This document shows, in pieces, positions 34,755 to 45,600 of a stretch of DNA of 64,000 nt. How positions within the stretch are numbered: the stretch's first letter is position 1; every line of letters begins with the position of its first letter. Made by a program: the position numbers and the translations under genes. Where the stretch lies: contig CP046174.1 of NCBI GenBank assembly GCA_017161075.1, forward strand, positions 3,100,001 through 3,164,000, read 5' to 3'. This stretch comes from Erysipelotrichaceae bacterium 66202529. GTDB lineage: Bacteria > Bacillota_I > Bacilli_A > Erysipelotrichales > Erysipelotrichaceae. Below the pieces are notes generated by a model that made no database searches, was not told the origin of the DNA, and was given only the letters and a program-made list of their open reading frames with translations.

Positions 34755-36158
34755 ATGAAATATGTATGCGAAATATGTGGCTATATCTATGACGAAACTG
34801 TGGAAGGTACTCCTTGGAACAACCTGGACGATACCTGGTCATGTCCTCTCTGCACTGCTCCAAAAGCATGCTTTAAGCCTGATAAAACAGAAGAAAGTGA
34901 TAAACAGATAACCGACACAAATAAAAATGCATCCACACTGTCCATTCAAAAAAATGCCAAAAAAGAAGATACACTCGAATCCAATATGTCACTTATTCAT
35001 GAGATGTCTGTCCATGGCTCCAGCCGTATAGAAGCAATGCGTACCCGCAAACCTGTACCCGGATGGGACGATATCCTTCTATTAGGCGGTCAACTATCCA
35101 ATCCACCACTCGCTGATAAAGCCGATGTTGACACAACAACAATCATAGGAAAACACGCGCGTAAACCGATGGTTCTGGAGCATGCTGTCTACGTATCCCA
35201 CATGTCCTTCGGCGCCCTTTCAAAAGAAGCGAAAACAGCACTTGCCATGGGCACAGCTGCTGTACATACCGCTCAATGCAGCGGAGAAGGCGGTATCCTG
35301 CCGGATGAAATCAATCATGCATATAAATACATTTTTGAATATGTTCCCAACAAATACAGTGTAACGGATGAAAATCTGAAACGCAGTGACGCTATTGAAA
35401 TCAAAATCGGGCAGGGCTCAAAACCAGGCATGGGTGGTCACCTTCCTGCAGAAAAAGTCACTGAAGAAATATCCGCCATACGCGGGAAGCCTCTGCATAA
35501 AGATATCATATCCCCCTCAAAATTTGAAGAAATCAAAACAAAGGACGATTTAAAAAATCTTGTATCCTCCCTGAGAGAACGCAGTGAAGGCCGACCGATC
35601 GGCATAAAAATTGCTGCCGGGCATATTGAAGCTGACCTGGAATGGATAGCATATGCTCAGCCTGATTTTATAACCATTGACGGTCGTGGCGGTGCAACTG
35701 GCGCATCACCGAAATATCTCAAAGATAATGCTACCGTACCAACCGTATACGCATTAGCCAGAGCACGGGCATATATGGATAAACATCATATGTCCCAGGA
35801 GCTCATCATCACAGGAGGCTTTCGTACCAGCGGTGAAATGATAAAAGCCCTCGCTATGGGAACTGATGCTGTAGCAATCGCAAGTGCTGCCATGATGGCC
35901 ATCGGGTGCCAGCAATACCGTATCTGCCACAATGGAAAATGCCCTATGGGAATTGCGACACAGGATCCAGAGCTGCGTAAAAACTTCTCCATAGAAAAAG
36001 GGGCAAAACGCTTAGAAAACTATCTAAATGTATTAAGAGAAGAACTAAAATCCTTCGCAAGAATCAGTGGACATACCTCCATACATGATCTCAGTGAGGA
36101 TGACCTTTGCACAACCAGCTCGGAAATATCCAATCATACCAACATTCCTCACTGCTGA
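34755..36158 (+). CDS. Rubredoxin fused to glutamate synthase-like FMN domain
   Basis: 467 residues from the ATG at 34755. Residues 1-42 are a rubredoxin with metal ligands Cys5, Cys8, Cys30 and Cys33 ([12 protein letters not shown] ... SCPLCTAPK). A linker leads to a glutamate synthase large-subunit core domain, with FMN-site segments [13 protein letters not shown] and [19 protein letters not shown], and Cys residues of the Fe-S site in [14 protein letters not shown]. Such fusions move electrons from reduced rubredoxin to FMN, and may make glutamate or reduce another substrate. The glutaminase domain is missing. It stands alone behind its own promoter. Confidence 0.88.
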   Translation: MKYVCEICGYIYDETVEGTPWNNLDDTWSCPLCTAPKACFKPDKTEESDKQITDTNKNASTLSIQKNAKKEDTLESNMSLIHEMSVHGSSRIEAMRTRKPVPGWDDILLLGGQLSNPPLADKADVDTTTIIGKHARKPMVLEHAVYVSHMSFGALSKEAKTALAMGTAAVHTAQCSGEGGILPDEINHAYKYIFEYVPNKYSVTDENLKRSDAIEIKIGQGSKPGMGGHLPAEKVTEEISAIRGKPLHKDIISPSKFEEIKTKDDLKNLVSSLRERSEGRPIGIKIAAGHIEADLEWIAYAQPDFITIDGRGGATGASPKYLKDNATVPTVYALARARAYMDKHHMSQELIITGGFRTSGEMIKALAMGTDAVAIASAAMMAIGCQQYRICHNGKCPMGIATQDPELRKNFSIEKGAKRLENYLNVLREELKSFARISGHTSIHDLSEDDLCTTSSEISNHTNIPHC

Positions 36159-36214
36159 TTCCACGTATCATAATGCAGCCATTAGCATCCTAAGCCCCCT
36201 TCCGGAAAACAAGC

Positions 36215-36262
36215 AAAAAAGAGCAGAACCCTGTAATCATCACTACAGTACTGCTCTTTTCT
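36215..36262. terminator. Bidirectional terminator between convergent genes
   Basis: AAAAGAGCAG (36217-36226) and CTGCTCTTTT (36251-36260) enclose an inner CTGTA/TACAG stem, with A and T runs for both strands. It ends the glutamate synthase gene (plus) and the S9 peptidase gene (minus). Confidence 0.85.
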
Positions 36263-36272
36263 TCATTCTCTG

Positions 36273-38270
36273 TCAATCACACAGATGTGCATCCATCCAG
36301 GCTGTAATCTCCTCCAGCCGCTTAACCCTGTGCTTCGGCTTTCCACTACGGGACAATTCATGATTCTCCCCACGGAACATACACAAACGCGTTTCCACTC
36401 CGTGCTCACATAGCGCACTATACATCTGCAAGCCCTCACTATACGGACAACGGAAATCCTCATCACTGTGGATAAACAGCGTAGGTGTTTTACATTGATC
36501 TGCATACTTCAACGGAGAATGCCACCACAGCTTCTCCACATTTTTCCAGGTATCTCCAGCCTGCTGATCTGCACCAAACATTTCTCCAATATCTGAAGTA
36601 TGTGCAAAGCTCACCCAGTTTGAAATTGAACGCTGACTTGCTGCAGCCTGAAACCGATCCGTATGCGTAATGATCCAGTTTGTCATAAATCCGCCATAGC
36701 TGCCGCCAGTTACACCAACACGCTCTGCATCGATTGCCGGATATTTCTTTAAAACTGCATCCGTAAATTTCATAAGGTCATCATAATCAATCGTTCCATA
36801 TTTACCACGAATATCCGCAAAGCTGTTTCCTCTGCCATCTCCTCCACGCGGATTCATAAAGAACACAAAATATCCCTTATTCGCCCAAACCTGCATTTCA
36901 TGGTAATATACCTCTCCATATACTGTCTTAGGGCCGCCATGAATATCCAGAATTGCAGGATACGCTTTGTTTGGGTCATAGTCTCGAGGCTCCAAAACCC
37001 AGCCATACAATTCCATATCCCCCTGCAGAATATTACAAGGCACACACGGCCGCACATCCTTTTCAGCAAAATATGCCTCATTAAAGTCTGTCAGCAGACA
37101 GCGATTCTCACCATGCAGATCACATACATACAGTTCCTGCAGCCGCATATCCTGCATACCGATGAAATACATTTGATCCTTAGCAAACGCAATGGCGTCA
37201 ACACTTCCCTCCGTATCATATACCGGAGTAATTTCTCCCCTGTCATTCAATGCATAAACTGCACTTCTGTTAAACAAGGTCGTAATAAAATACACAGTAT
37301 CCTTATACAAACAGATGCTTGATCCGCCACCATAGCGGCAATCGCTTCCCACACTGGAGCCTGTCGCATCCTCATAGGAAGCCAGCAGACTTACCTCTCC
37401 CGTATCCGGATGTAACAGATAAAACATTCCATTCTCATTTAATCCATAGGCTTTCTGTTCACTGGCTATCATCAGAATACAATCGTTCCAAGGCAATATC
37501 TTTCCAATAGACCACAGCTTTGACGGCAGAATGACTTGTCCCTTCGCCTTCGCCAAATCATAGGCATATACAGCTTCCTTATTCTTCGGCTTCTGCACAT
37601 AGCTTTCACCTGTATAATAGACAATATCCCGCTGTTCAGACAGCTCCACATCATACACATTGCAGTTCTCATCACTGATCCGAATAATATCTTCTTCAGC
37701 CTCCCGATACAGGAACAATGTGTTTCTTTTCTTATTTGTATAACCCTGACCATTTCCGTAAAAAGGCAGCTCATCCAAAACCTCATAGTCCTGCATTTCC
37801 TTCTTATCCTTCAAAAGAGCCTTCTTATCAGCCTCATCCAGCATATACATACAGGAATATTTCAGGTGATAATCAGCACAGAACACATATTCACCAGCTG
37901 CTACTTTTTTAATAGAGGTCACTCGTAACGGAATGGTAAACGCCTTTACTGCCTCACCGCCATGAATATTGATTCGGTAGAAGCAGGTACGTTCCTCTCC
38001 GTTCTCAACGGCTTTTTTATCCTCAGCATCACGCATATTGGCAAACAATACCGTTTCCTCATCCTCCCAGATATACAACTGCTCCTTTCCATAGCTGGTC
38101 AGCTGACGCACCGTATTACCATCTGTCACATATAAATATGTCTGATAGCTGTTATCCTTCTCCACACATTTGCTTGCGGCAAAAACACCATGCTCCTCAT
38201 CCGGTGCAAACGTCAAATCGCTTAAAAATGTAAAATCCAGAAAATCCTTCAATTTGATGATCTCTTTCAT
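36273..38270 (-). CDS. S9 family peptidase (acylaminoacyl-peptidase/prolyl oligopeptidase type)
   Basis: 665 residues: an N-terminal beta-propeller-like region of about 400 residues, then an alpha/beta-hydrolase with catalytic Ser524 in GGSYGGFMTNW, Asp605 in HSDEDFRCP and His637 in GENHELS. There is no signal peptide, so it is probably cytoplasmic and trims short or N-blocked peptides. It is a single-gene unit with a shared terminator. Confidence 0.92.
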   Translation of the reverse strand: MKEIIKLKDFLDFTFLSDLTFAPDEEHGVFAASKCVEKDNSYQTYLYVTDGNTVRQLTSYGKEQLYIWEDEETVLFANMRDAEDKKAVENGEERTCFYRINIHGGEAVKAFTIPLRVTSIKKVAAGEYVFCADYHLKYSCMYMLDEADKKALLKDKKEMQDYEVLDELPFYGNGQGYTNKKRNTLFLYREAEEDIIRISDENCNVYDVELSEQRDIVYYTGESYVQKPKNKEAVYAYDLAKAKGQVILPSKLWSIGKILPWNDCILMIASEQKAYGLNENGMFYLLHPDTGEVSLLASYEDATGSSVGSDCRYGGGSSICLYKDTVYFITTLFNRSAVYALNDRGEITPVYDTEGSVDAIAFAKDQMYFIGMQDMRLQELYVCDLHGENRCLLTDFNEAYFAEKDVRPCVPCNILQGDMELYGWVLEPRDYDPNKAYPAILDIHGGPKTVYGEVYYHEMQVWANKGYFVFFMNPRGGDGRGNSFADIRGKYGTIDYDDLMKFTDAVLKKYPAIDAERVGVTGGSYGGFMTNWIITHTDRFQAAASQRSISNWVSFAHTSDIGEMFGADQQAGDTWKNVEKLWWHSPLKYADQCKTPTLFIHSDEDFRCPYSEGLQMYSALCEHGVETRLCMFRGENHELSRSGKPKHRVKRLEEITAWMDAHLCD

Positions 38271-39013
38271 AATGCCCTCCTTTACTGTTCTTCTTCTATT
38301 CTAGTACAAAAGCTGTGAAATAAAAAGACTTTAAACAAAACTCCCTCATTACATGATTATCTGTCACTACGTCTTTCCTGATAAAACTGGAATTTCTTAT
38401 ATCCGAGGCTTTTGGCAAGCAATCAATATAGTATTTTCATATCATGTATCCCGATCACACACATCTATCATTTCAACTCTTATAATAAAGAACGCAGTAA
38501 TCCAAAGGCGAATTAAAATCACATCCCCGTCTTTCCTTATGCTTAATCTCCTTATACTCTACAGATAAAAGCAAACGACTCCCTGACGAATCCAAAAGAT
38601 AGATGTGTTACTGACATAGCTGCTCATCATAATCTGCAAAATAGCTTTCTTATAAAAGCTCTATTAAAATCACTTATAGCCATTCATATCCAGCTAGTAG
38701 TCTGGTTCATCCTTTTCTTTTTCTCTCCCTATAACAGCATTCCCTTTTTCTTATGCTTTTTCATTTTTGATGAACGTGGCAGCTTTCAATCTATCTTAAA
38801 ATAAGACCGGCATACGCTATAAAGCTCCGTTATAAAAAAAGAAACCTGTAAACTGCAACAGATTTCCAAAGCAAATTTTATATGAGACGCTTCCCACACA
38901 AGCAATGATACTGCAATATGACTACCATCACCTGAAAGGATCATCCAAGGGACTTAACAGGCACTTCCATGATTTTTCAATGCATCCATCCTATGAATTC
39001 CATTACCCTTCTA
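38271..39013. other. Long intergenic region
   Basis: I see no gene, RNA or clear repeat in these ~740 bases. The left end holds the S9 gene upstream region. Short frames on both strands lack ribosome sites. Confidence 0.5.
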
Positions 39014-41311
39014 TCATTCCTCGGTAGTGTTTTTACCTGCCTTTTTCATAGTAGCAGAAAAAGCAAGAATCTCGAAATTTTCAATCGACAACGGCTTTGA
39101 GAAAACATATCCCTGTACCATATCACATGCGGCATTTTTCAGAAATTCCACCTGAGAAAATGTTTCTACACCCTCAGCCACCGTTTTCATACCAAGCTTT
39201 CTGGCCAGCTCAATCGCTGATTCAACGACATCATTCCCTCGCGGATCGCCCTCCTTATCAAAGAAAACACCATCCAGCTTCAAGATATCCACCGGTATCT
39301 CCTTCAACACATTTAAAGAGGAATAGCCGCTTCCAAAATCATCCATAGAGCACTGAAAGCCTGCAGCATGAATTTGTTCAATGACATTCTTCAACAGCTC
39401 CAGATTCTCAAATACAACCGTTTCCGTCAATTCAAATTCCAGCAGACTGGAAGCAACCCCATATTTTTTCTGTATAGCCTCAAACCTTTCCAGAAACTGC
39501 GGATCCGAAAGATGATTTCTCGACAGATTCACAGAAATCGGAACTGCTTTGATTCCCCTTGCGTTCCAGTCCTTTAACAGACGGCATACGCAATCAAACA
39601 CATACAGATCCAGCTTGACAATAAATCCGTTTTTCTCAAAAAACGGTATAAACTCTCCCGGAGAAATCAGTCCATCCTTTGGGGAATTCCAGCGTACCAA
39701 TGCCTCAGCACCTACAATTTCACTCTTTGCAAGATTGATTTTTGGCTGTAGGTATACAATAAACTCACCATTCGCAAGTGCCTGCTCCATGGTATTTTCC
39801 ATTTTCTTTTCCTTCAGCATCTGCACACGATCCAGATCATCATAGAATACACAGGAGCACACATAACGACCTGTCCGGTTCTTATTGTTTTTCCTTGCCG
39901 TATTTGCACGGTCTCGTATATTGACGATATCAATACTTCTATCCGTAACGATATACACACCGCAATCCAATGGCAGATAATACGTATGCTCTCTTGTTTG
40001 ATTATAGGAATTGACTGCTTCTGTCACATCCTCAAGACGCCTTCTAATCTCTGCAGCATCCGTTGTCTGTAAAATCAGGTTATACGTATCGGAAGAAATT
40101 CTGGCAACAAACTCATCCGATTTCAATATTGATTGCAGGCAGCCGTGTACATAGTGCAAGACACGATCGCCGTCACCGCTTCCAAAGGAATCATTGATCA
40201 GCTTAAATTTGCGTATATCCAGCGATACAAATGCAAAGGGATGAAAGTCACTGAGTAATCTTTGCAGCTCTTTTTCAAATCGCGGTGCTGTAAATCCGCC
40301 GGTTATCGGATCCACGTAGGCTACCCGATAGATTTCCTTATTGAATTTATTATTGGAGAACAGTATATATATAATCAGAATACCGAATACAAGAAAGATA
40401 AACACATTGATCATGACAGAAAAGTTTGTAAAGCCCTGAATATTCTCCGCATAAATCATACTCGGTGCAATGGACAGCAGATACCAGCTTCCCTCCTGCA
40501 GTGGCGTATAATACAGGGTACGTTCCTCAGATTCACCACGAACATCCTTATGAACAGTATAATGCAGCGTCCCGCTTTTTCTAGCTTGAAGATCTGCCAT
40601 CATCGTATGCAAAGAGCTTCCTCGGTCGATATCCGCAACATCCTCAATGCTTTCATAAAACCCCTGTTCCTGAAACACAGCGTAGCGGTTACTGGAATGC
40701 ATAATGAATTCACCATTCTGCGAAATGATATAGCTGAAGCCGACTCCATTAAATGTATCTGTATCCGATAACAGCTGTAAATCCGCAGTACTATTCCATG
40801 CCACCATTGCCCCCTTTGTCTCACCCTTTACATAAAAGGGTACCGCATACAGAATTCCATCCTCTCCATACAGTTGTTCCAGTTGTTTACTAACACCGCT
40901 TTGCTGCTTATGCATGGCATCACGGACAACATCCAGCTTACCGATATTGACGCTGGTATGGTCTTTGATATAAAGAGTTCCCTTCTGATTCACATAGCCA
41001 ATCCAGGAAAATCCGTTTTCCTCCAGTGATGTATCTATGATTTTTTGTCCGATTGCATCATTGGTCGCAACCTGTGATAAATTAGAGCTGACCTCACGTA
41101 GTTGAGACATATTTCTGGCAATGTTTTGCTCAACGCGGGTAGAGGTCTGCTTGGATAGCTCTGAAAGATACCGCTGTGTTTCATTCATGATAAGGGATTT
41201 ACTACGCTGAACCATAAGAAAACTCAGACCTGTCATTGTCAGAATCATGAGAACAAGGATAACAATTGTTAGAAGCGTGTGTGTTTTCTGTTTCTTACTC
41301 AGGGAATTCAT
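39014..41311 (-). CDS. Membrane c-di-GMP phosphodiesterase (Cache-like sensor, degenerate GGDEF, EAL)
   Basis: 765 residues from the ATG at 41311 (AGGGGG upstream). A membrane segment near residue 15-40 and another near 300 enclose an extracellular Cache-like sensor. A GGDEF domain follows whose signature reads SSDTY, so cyclase activity is unlikely. The EAL domain keeps EALVRW, the metal-site DDFGSGYSS, the Lys in ILKLDG and the Glu of VAEGVET, so hydrolysis of c-di-GMP is expected. The ligand is unknown. It lies just upstream of the giant surface-protein locus, whose own operon has a second EAL protein. Confidence 0.9.
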   Translation of the reverse strand: MNSLSKKQKTHTLLTIVILVLMILTMTGLSFLMVQRSKSLIMNETQRYLSELSKQTSTRVEQNIARNMSQLREVSSNLSQVATNDAIGQKIIDTSLEENGFSWIGYVNQKGTLYIKDHTSVNIGKLDVVRDAMHKQQSGVSKQLEQLYGEDGILYAVPFYVKGETKGAMVAWNSTADLQLLSDTDTFNGVGFSYIISQNGEFIMHSSNRYAVFQEQGFYESIEDVADIDRGSSLHTMMADLQARKSGTLHYTVHKDVRGESEERTLYYTPLQEGSWYLLSIAPSMIYAENIQGFTNFSVMINVFIFLVFGILIIYILFSNNKFNKEIYRVAYVDPITGGFTAPRFEKELQRLLSDFHPFAFVSLDIRKFKLINDSFGSGDGDRVLHYVHGCLQSILKSDEFVARISSDTYNLILQTTDAAEIRRRLEDVTEAVNSYNQTREHTYYLPLDCGVYIVTDRSIDIVNIRDRANTARKNNKNRTGRYVCSCVFYDDLDRVQMLKEKKMENTMEQALANGEFIVYLQPKINLAKSEIVGAEALVRWNSPKDGLISPGEFIPFFEKNGFIVKLDLYVFDCVCRLLKDWNARGIKAVPISVNLSRNHLSDPQFLERFEAIQKKYGVASSLLEFELTETVVFENLELLKNVIEQIHAAGFQCSMDDFGSGYSSLNVLKEIPVDILKLDGVFFDKEGDPRGNDVVESAIELARKLGMKTVAEGVETFSQVEFLKNAACDMVQGYVFSKPLSIENFEILAFSATMKKAGKNTTEE

Positions 41312-41831
41312 GTATGGCCCCCTCTCAAGCACTCAGTTATGATTATTATACTATACTTCATGTAAAAGAGGAATATATTTATGGCTGAACACAATAAGTC
41401 ATTTACTTTTTTTCATCAGCAAATTGTACAAAATAGTTAAGATTTATATAAAAGTCTCTCGTTTTTCAAGGAATAGCATACCAGAGACAACTCCTTATTT
41501 ACATAGATGGTTTTCTTTTGATTCCGTATATGCATAAACTAGAAAAAAGATGTGAGCTGGATCAAAAGCCCGCATCCTCACTAATCAGGACAGCTTATTT
41601 TCGCTTCAGTGAAACCACAGCTTCCACATGTAAAACATAGTCTGTTAAATTATAGTAATACTATATACACAACATCGTCATCATGTTACGGAAAAATAAT
41701 TATTCATCTTTTCTTAAGAGAACTTTCCTATTAAATAAAATAGGGCTCGTTTGATTATACCCAAGAGCCCTTCTGTAATTAAGGATCAATAGACCATGAT
41801 ATTTAAGTGATGCTTTTTCCCTCCTTAATTT
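41312..41831. terminator. Intergenic region with two terminators (41543-41577 and 41742-41771)
   Basis: At 41742-41771 AGGGCTC pairs with GAGCCCT and is followed on the minus strand by a T-rich run; it ends the surface-protein/recombinase-like transcript. At 41543-41577 a second stem (GATGYGxGC/GCxCRCATC) is followed by six T on the minus strand. No gene is seen. Confidence 0.6.
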
Positions 41832-42360
41832 TTAATTTTGTTTGAATCTAGTTAATTCTTCCGTGTACACTGCCTCTTTTATCCGATTTGCATATTTATA
41901 AAAAGTCGATCTTTTCATCTGTGTTTCATCACAATAATCAGATAATTTCTGTTTCTTATTCAGACAGGCTTTAATGCGCATTTCAAAATCATTTGGCAAA
42001 ACAGTTTTCGGTCTGCCGTAATTTCCATTTCCCTCAGATTTTCTCTGTAATGCTTTCTCAATTCCTTTTTTCTGACTCGCTTTTAGCTTTTGTCGATTCA
42101 GTTCTAGAAGATAATCATAAAATCGTAACAATAATGAAGCATCTGCCTTTATGCCATTACAGGCTATCATCGTATCTTTTTCAGCAAATTCTTCAAGACT
42201 GTTTCTAATGGCTGTTAGATCATCCCCCAAACAGTCGATCGTATCAATTTCTATTTTAGTTTCCATATTGTCTCCTTTGATCTAGTCTTATCAAATTTCA
42301 CGATAAGAAACAATTTGCCAAAATTCCTATCAAAAATTTCAAACTTAACATCATTAGAGC
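41735..42360. repeat. Left copy of ~620-bp direct repeat
   Basis: The terminator, the 144-codon gene and some upstream sequence recur at 63216-63836 in the same orientation, 21.48 kb apart. The coding parts are nearly identical in the second half. The flanks beyond 42360 diverge into different surface-protein ends. Confidence 0.85.
41832..42266 (-). CDS. DNA-binding protein derived from a serine recombinase, catalytic Ser part missing (copy 1)
   Basis: 144 residues. Residues about 10-75 look like the second half of a resolvase catalytic domain (DCLGDDLTAIRNSLEEFAEKDTMIACNG corresponds to the usual DRLGRN region, then the long helix LLLRFYDYLLELNRQKLKASQKKGIEKAL). Residues 80-135 are the recombinase-type HTH (YGRPKTVLPNDFEMRIKACLNKKQKLSDYCDETQMKRSTFYKYANRI). 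The N-terminal strand with the nucleophile Ser is absent, so recombination is unlikely; a regulatory or dominant role is possible. It follows the giant surface-protein gene and has AAAGGAG before its ATG. It is nearly the same as the copy at 63312-63746. Confidence 0.75.
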   Translation of the reverse strand: METKIEIDTIDCLGDDLTAIRNSLEEFAEKDTMIACNGIKADASLLLRFYDYLLELNRQKLKASQKKGIEKALQRKSEGNGNYGRPKTVLPNDFEMRIKACLNKKQKLSDYCDETQMKRSTFYKYANRIKEAVYTEELTRFKQN

Positions 42361-42642
42361 ATACTGCATTAAAACGATTTATATCATTGAATATTCATCA
42401 TTCTTCATGCTTCAAATGCGATACTAGCAGTGTTTCCTTTGGATACACTCTCACATCATCTTTTCCACATTTTATAATCATGTTCTTCTCTTTTTTCTTT
42501 ACCTTTTTCTTCTTATCCTTAAATAACTTCATGTATTACATGCCTTTCTGATATGACTTACTGCATACCGTTTTTTCAAAAGCAAAGTGCGAAAATATCA
42601 TACATATTTATTCTCGCACTCTATTTGCTTACGTTTCCAACT
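42267..42642. other. Intergenic region between giant gene and recombinase-like gene
   Basis: AGTGCGA/TCGCACT (about 42584-42622) forms a stem just after the giant gene stop but has only a short T tract, so it may be a weak terminator or an mRNA-stabilising hairpin. The remaining sequence is AT-rich and non-coding. Confidence 0.5.
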
Positions 42643-45600
42643 TTACTTCTTATTGGATCTGTGTTTGATTCTTATGACAAAAGCAATGCAGATTGTCAGC
42701 AGTAAAGCGATCGGAAGCAGGAAGTAGTAAATCGTATTCTTTGCTTCTTCCTTCTTTTTAGCGACATTCTCCTTTTCTTCTTTCAACTGATGTCCCGGTT
42801 TTTCAGCTTCTTCTTCATACTCTCCAGTTGATGGCAGTTGTGTACTGAACTCACCATTTCCAGGCTCTTTACTTCCTGTTTGTGGTTTTTCTGCCGGTGC
42901 AATCACAGGAGTATCTTCTTTACTGTCTGTATAACAGAGCACATACGTTGAGAAAGCATCGCTTTCGATCGTTACCGTCTTTTCATCCTTGTCAAGATCT
43001 GCCAGTATCTCCGCTTTTCCATCATGGATACGGATCACATCGAAGACTCTTACGACACCCTGAGCAGGATATAATTCCTCTGGAATATTCAGTACGATCT
43101 TAATGACTTTGCGAAGTTTATCTACCTGTACTTCTTTATCGTCGATCGTCTTGTAGATCGTGATATCGAAGTATTTCGCAATCGTTCTGCCATTCAAGAC
43201 TGCTTTTACAATATCACGCTCATCCTCTTCGATCTCATTACATTCGATACGGATGCTCACATCTTTTCCATAGCGATAATCGTGATATTCTTTTTCACTA
43301 AGAACAGCTTCAATGATTTCTTCCTGTTTATTTCCAAGTTGAATCGGACTGTCCTTATCGATATTGATTTCCGCCTTACCTGAAACGACCGCCTCATATT
43401 TTGCATACAGCGTCATGTCAGTAATTACAGGGGTATCAATATCGTATTCGTATTTCAGTTCCTTATCGGAGTACCAGCCTCTGAAATGATACATCTCTTT
43501 CTCTGGATCTGCCGGCATTTCCAGTTTATCACCATGCTCTACGGTCATTGATTCGATCGTTGTTCCCCCATCTGTTTCAAACTTCACAGTATAGGTATTG
43601 ATCTTCCAATGTGCATAGTAGGTTGTACCGTCCACTGGCATGAGGGTATCTTTCGTAATCTGTGTTCCATCTTCAAGCTCTGTGAACCAGCCCAAGAAGG
43701 TATAGCCAACTTTTGTTGGAATAGGAAGTGTTCCTAGTTTCGTGTTGTTATCTTTCTTGATTGGATCACACTCGCTTCCTCCATTGCTGTCAAATGTCAC
43801 AGTGTATTCATTGATCGTCCAGTGTGCATAGTAAGTCGCACCATTAAGTGGCATCGTTGTTTCTTTGGTGATTTTGGTTCCACCACTTGCCTTCGTATAC
43901 CAACCAACAAAGGTATGACCAATCCTTGTCGCAACTGGTAGATCGCCTATTGCTTCTTTATAGTTCTTCGTGATCGTTTCCGGTGTTACACTGTCTCCAC
44001 CATTGACATCGAAGGTTGCCGTATACGCATTAACTTTCCATTTCGCATACAATGTTAAATCTCCGGTTACTGTATCTGTTGCAAAATTCCATTTTGCATC
44101 ATCTGTCGTATACCAACCAACAAAAGTATATCCTACTTTTGTTGGGTTACTTGGTTCCGGTACAAGTCCATTATCTTCAGCTCCCTGTGCTTCAACTTCA
44201 CTGCCACCCTTAGAATCAAAGGTTACTGTATGGGCACTCTTTCGCCAGTTTGCAGTAAATTTCAAATCACCCGTCGTTCCTTTCGAAATGCTAACTTCCA
44301 TTTCAGGTACAGAAGGATCACTCATACCATCATATGTCCAGCCTGTAAATACATGAGCTGACCAGCTTGGTGCTTTCAATGTCAACGTTTCATCTTCGAT
44401 CGTATACTTCGCTTTATTGGCAGGATCGTTCTTAGCCTTGCCTGTACCTTCATCATTTAAGTCATACTCGATCTTATATTCATGAGCTGTCCATTGTGCG
44501 TAATACGTTGCACCATCGGCAGGCATCTTCGTTGTCATTGTGATCTTCGTTCCACCTGTTTGTGCTGTATACCAGCCTTTGAAGTCATATCCCGTCTTTG
44601 TGACGACTGGTAATTCTCCTAGTTCCGCATCATAATCTTTTGTAATAGTCTTATCATCTGTCGGATCATCACTGCTCTTGAAGGTAGCCGTATACTGATT
44701 AATTGTCCAATGCGCATAGTAGGTCGCTCCATTGAGTGGCATCTTCGTATCTTCATCAATCTTCATTCCACCTGTTTTGGCAGTATACCAGCCATCGAAG
44801 GTATAACCGGTTCTCGTAGATGTTGGAAGTGTGCCTAATTTTGCATCATAGTCGACCTTAATATTTGTTCCATCACTTCCGCCGTTTCCGTCAAACTTCG
44901 CTGTATACTGATTGATCGTCCAATGTGCATAGTAGGTTGCGCCATCTACCGGCATCGTTGTTTCTTCCGTGATCTTTGTACCGGTCTCATCCGCTGTCGT
45001 AAACCAGCCATCAAAGGTATATCCGGTTCTTGAAGATGTTGGAAGTGTACCTAGTTTTGAATCGAAATCAGCAGTAATATCTGCTCCATTGCTTCCACCG
45101 TTTCCATCGAACTTCGCCGTGTATTGATTAACTGTCCAGTGTGCGTAGTATGTCGCACCATCAGCAGGCATTTTTGTATCTTTGGTGATTTTGTCTCCAC
45201 CACTTGCCTTCGTATACCAACCAACAAAGGTATGACCAATTCTTGTGGCAGTTGGCAGATCACCTAATGCTTCATCATAGTTCTTTTTAATCGTTTCTGG
45301 GCTGACACTTTCTCCGCCATTGGCATTAAAGATTGCCGTATACTCGTTGATCGTCCATTTTGCATACAGCGTCATGGTTTCTTCAACGACATCCATATCA
45401 AAATTCCATGCATTCGTACATGCACTCTCTTTGAACCAGCCATCGAATGTATAGCCTGTCTTAGTCGGATCTTCAGGCTTTGTGATCGTCTCCTGATAAT
45501 CTGCACCTGTTTCCGACACGCTGCTTCCACCTTGAGAATCAAAGGTCACTGTGTAGTTCACTTTTTTCCAGATTGCTGTATAAGAAAGATTTCCTGTACT

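Noticed and set aside
38353..38568. 71-codon ORF in the long gap after the S9 peptidase
   Set aside because: No ribosome site, no domain and poor codon pattern.
43970..44356. Long plus-strand ORFs inside the giant gene (also near 45532, 49784, 53816 and 56030)
   Set aside because: These are antisense shadows of the repetitive coding sequence, without ribosome sites.
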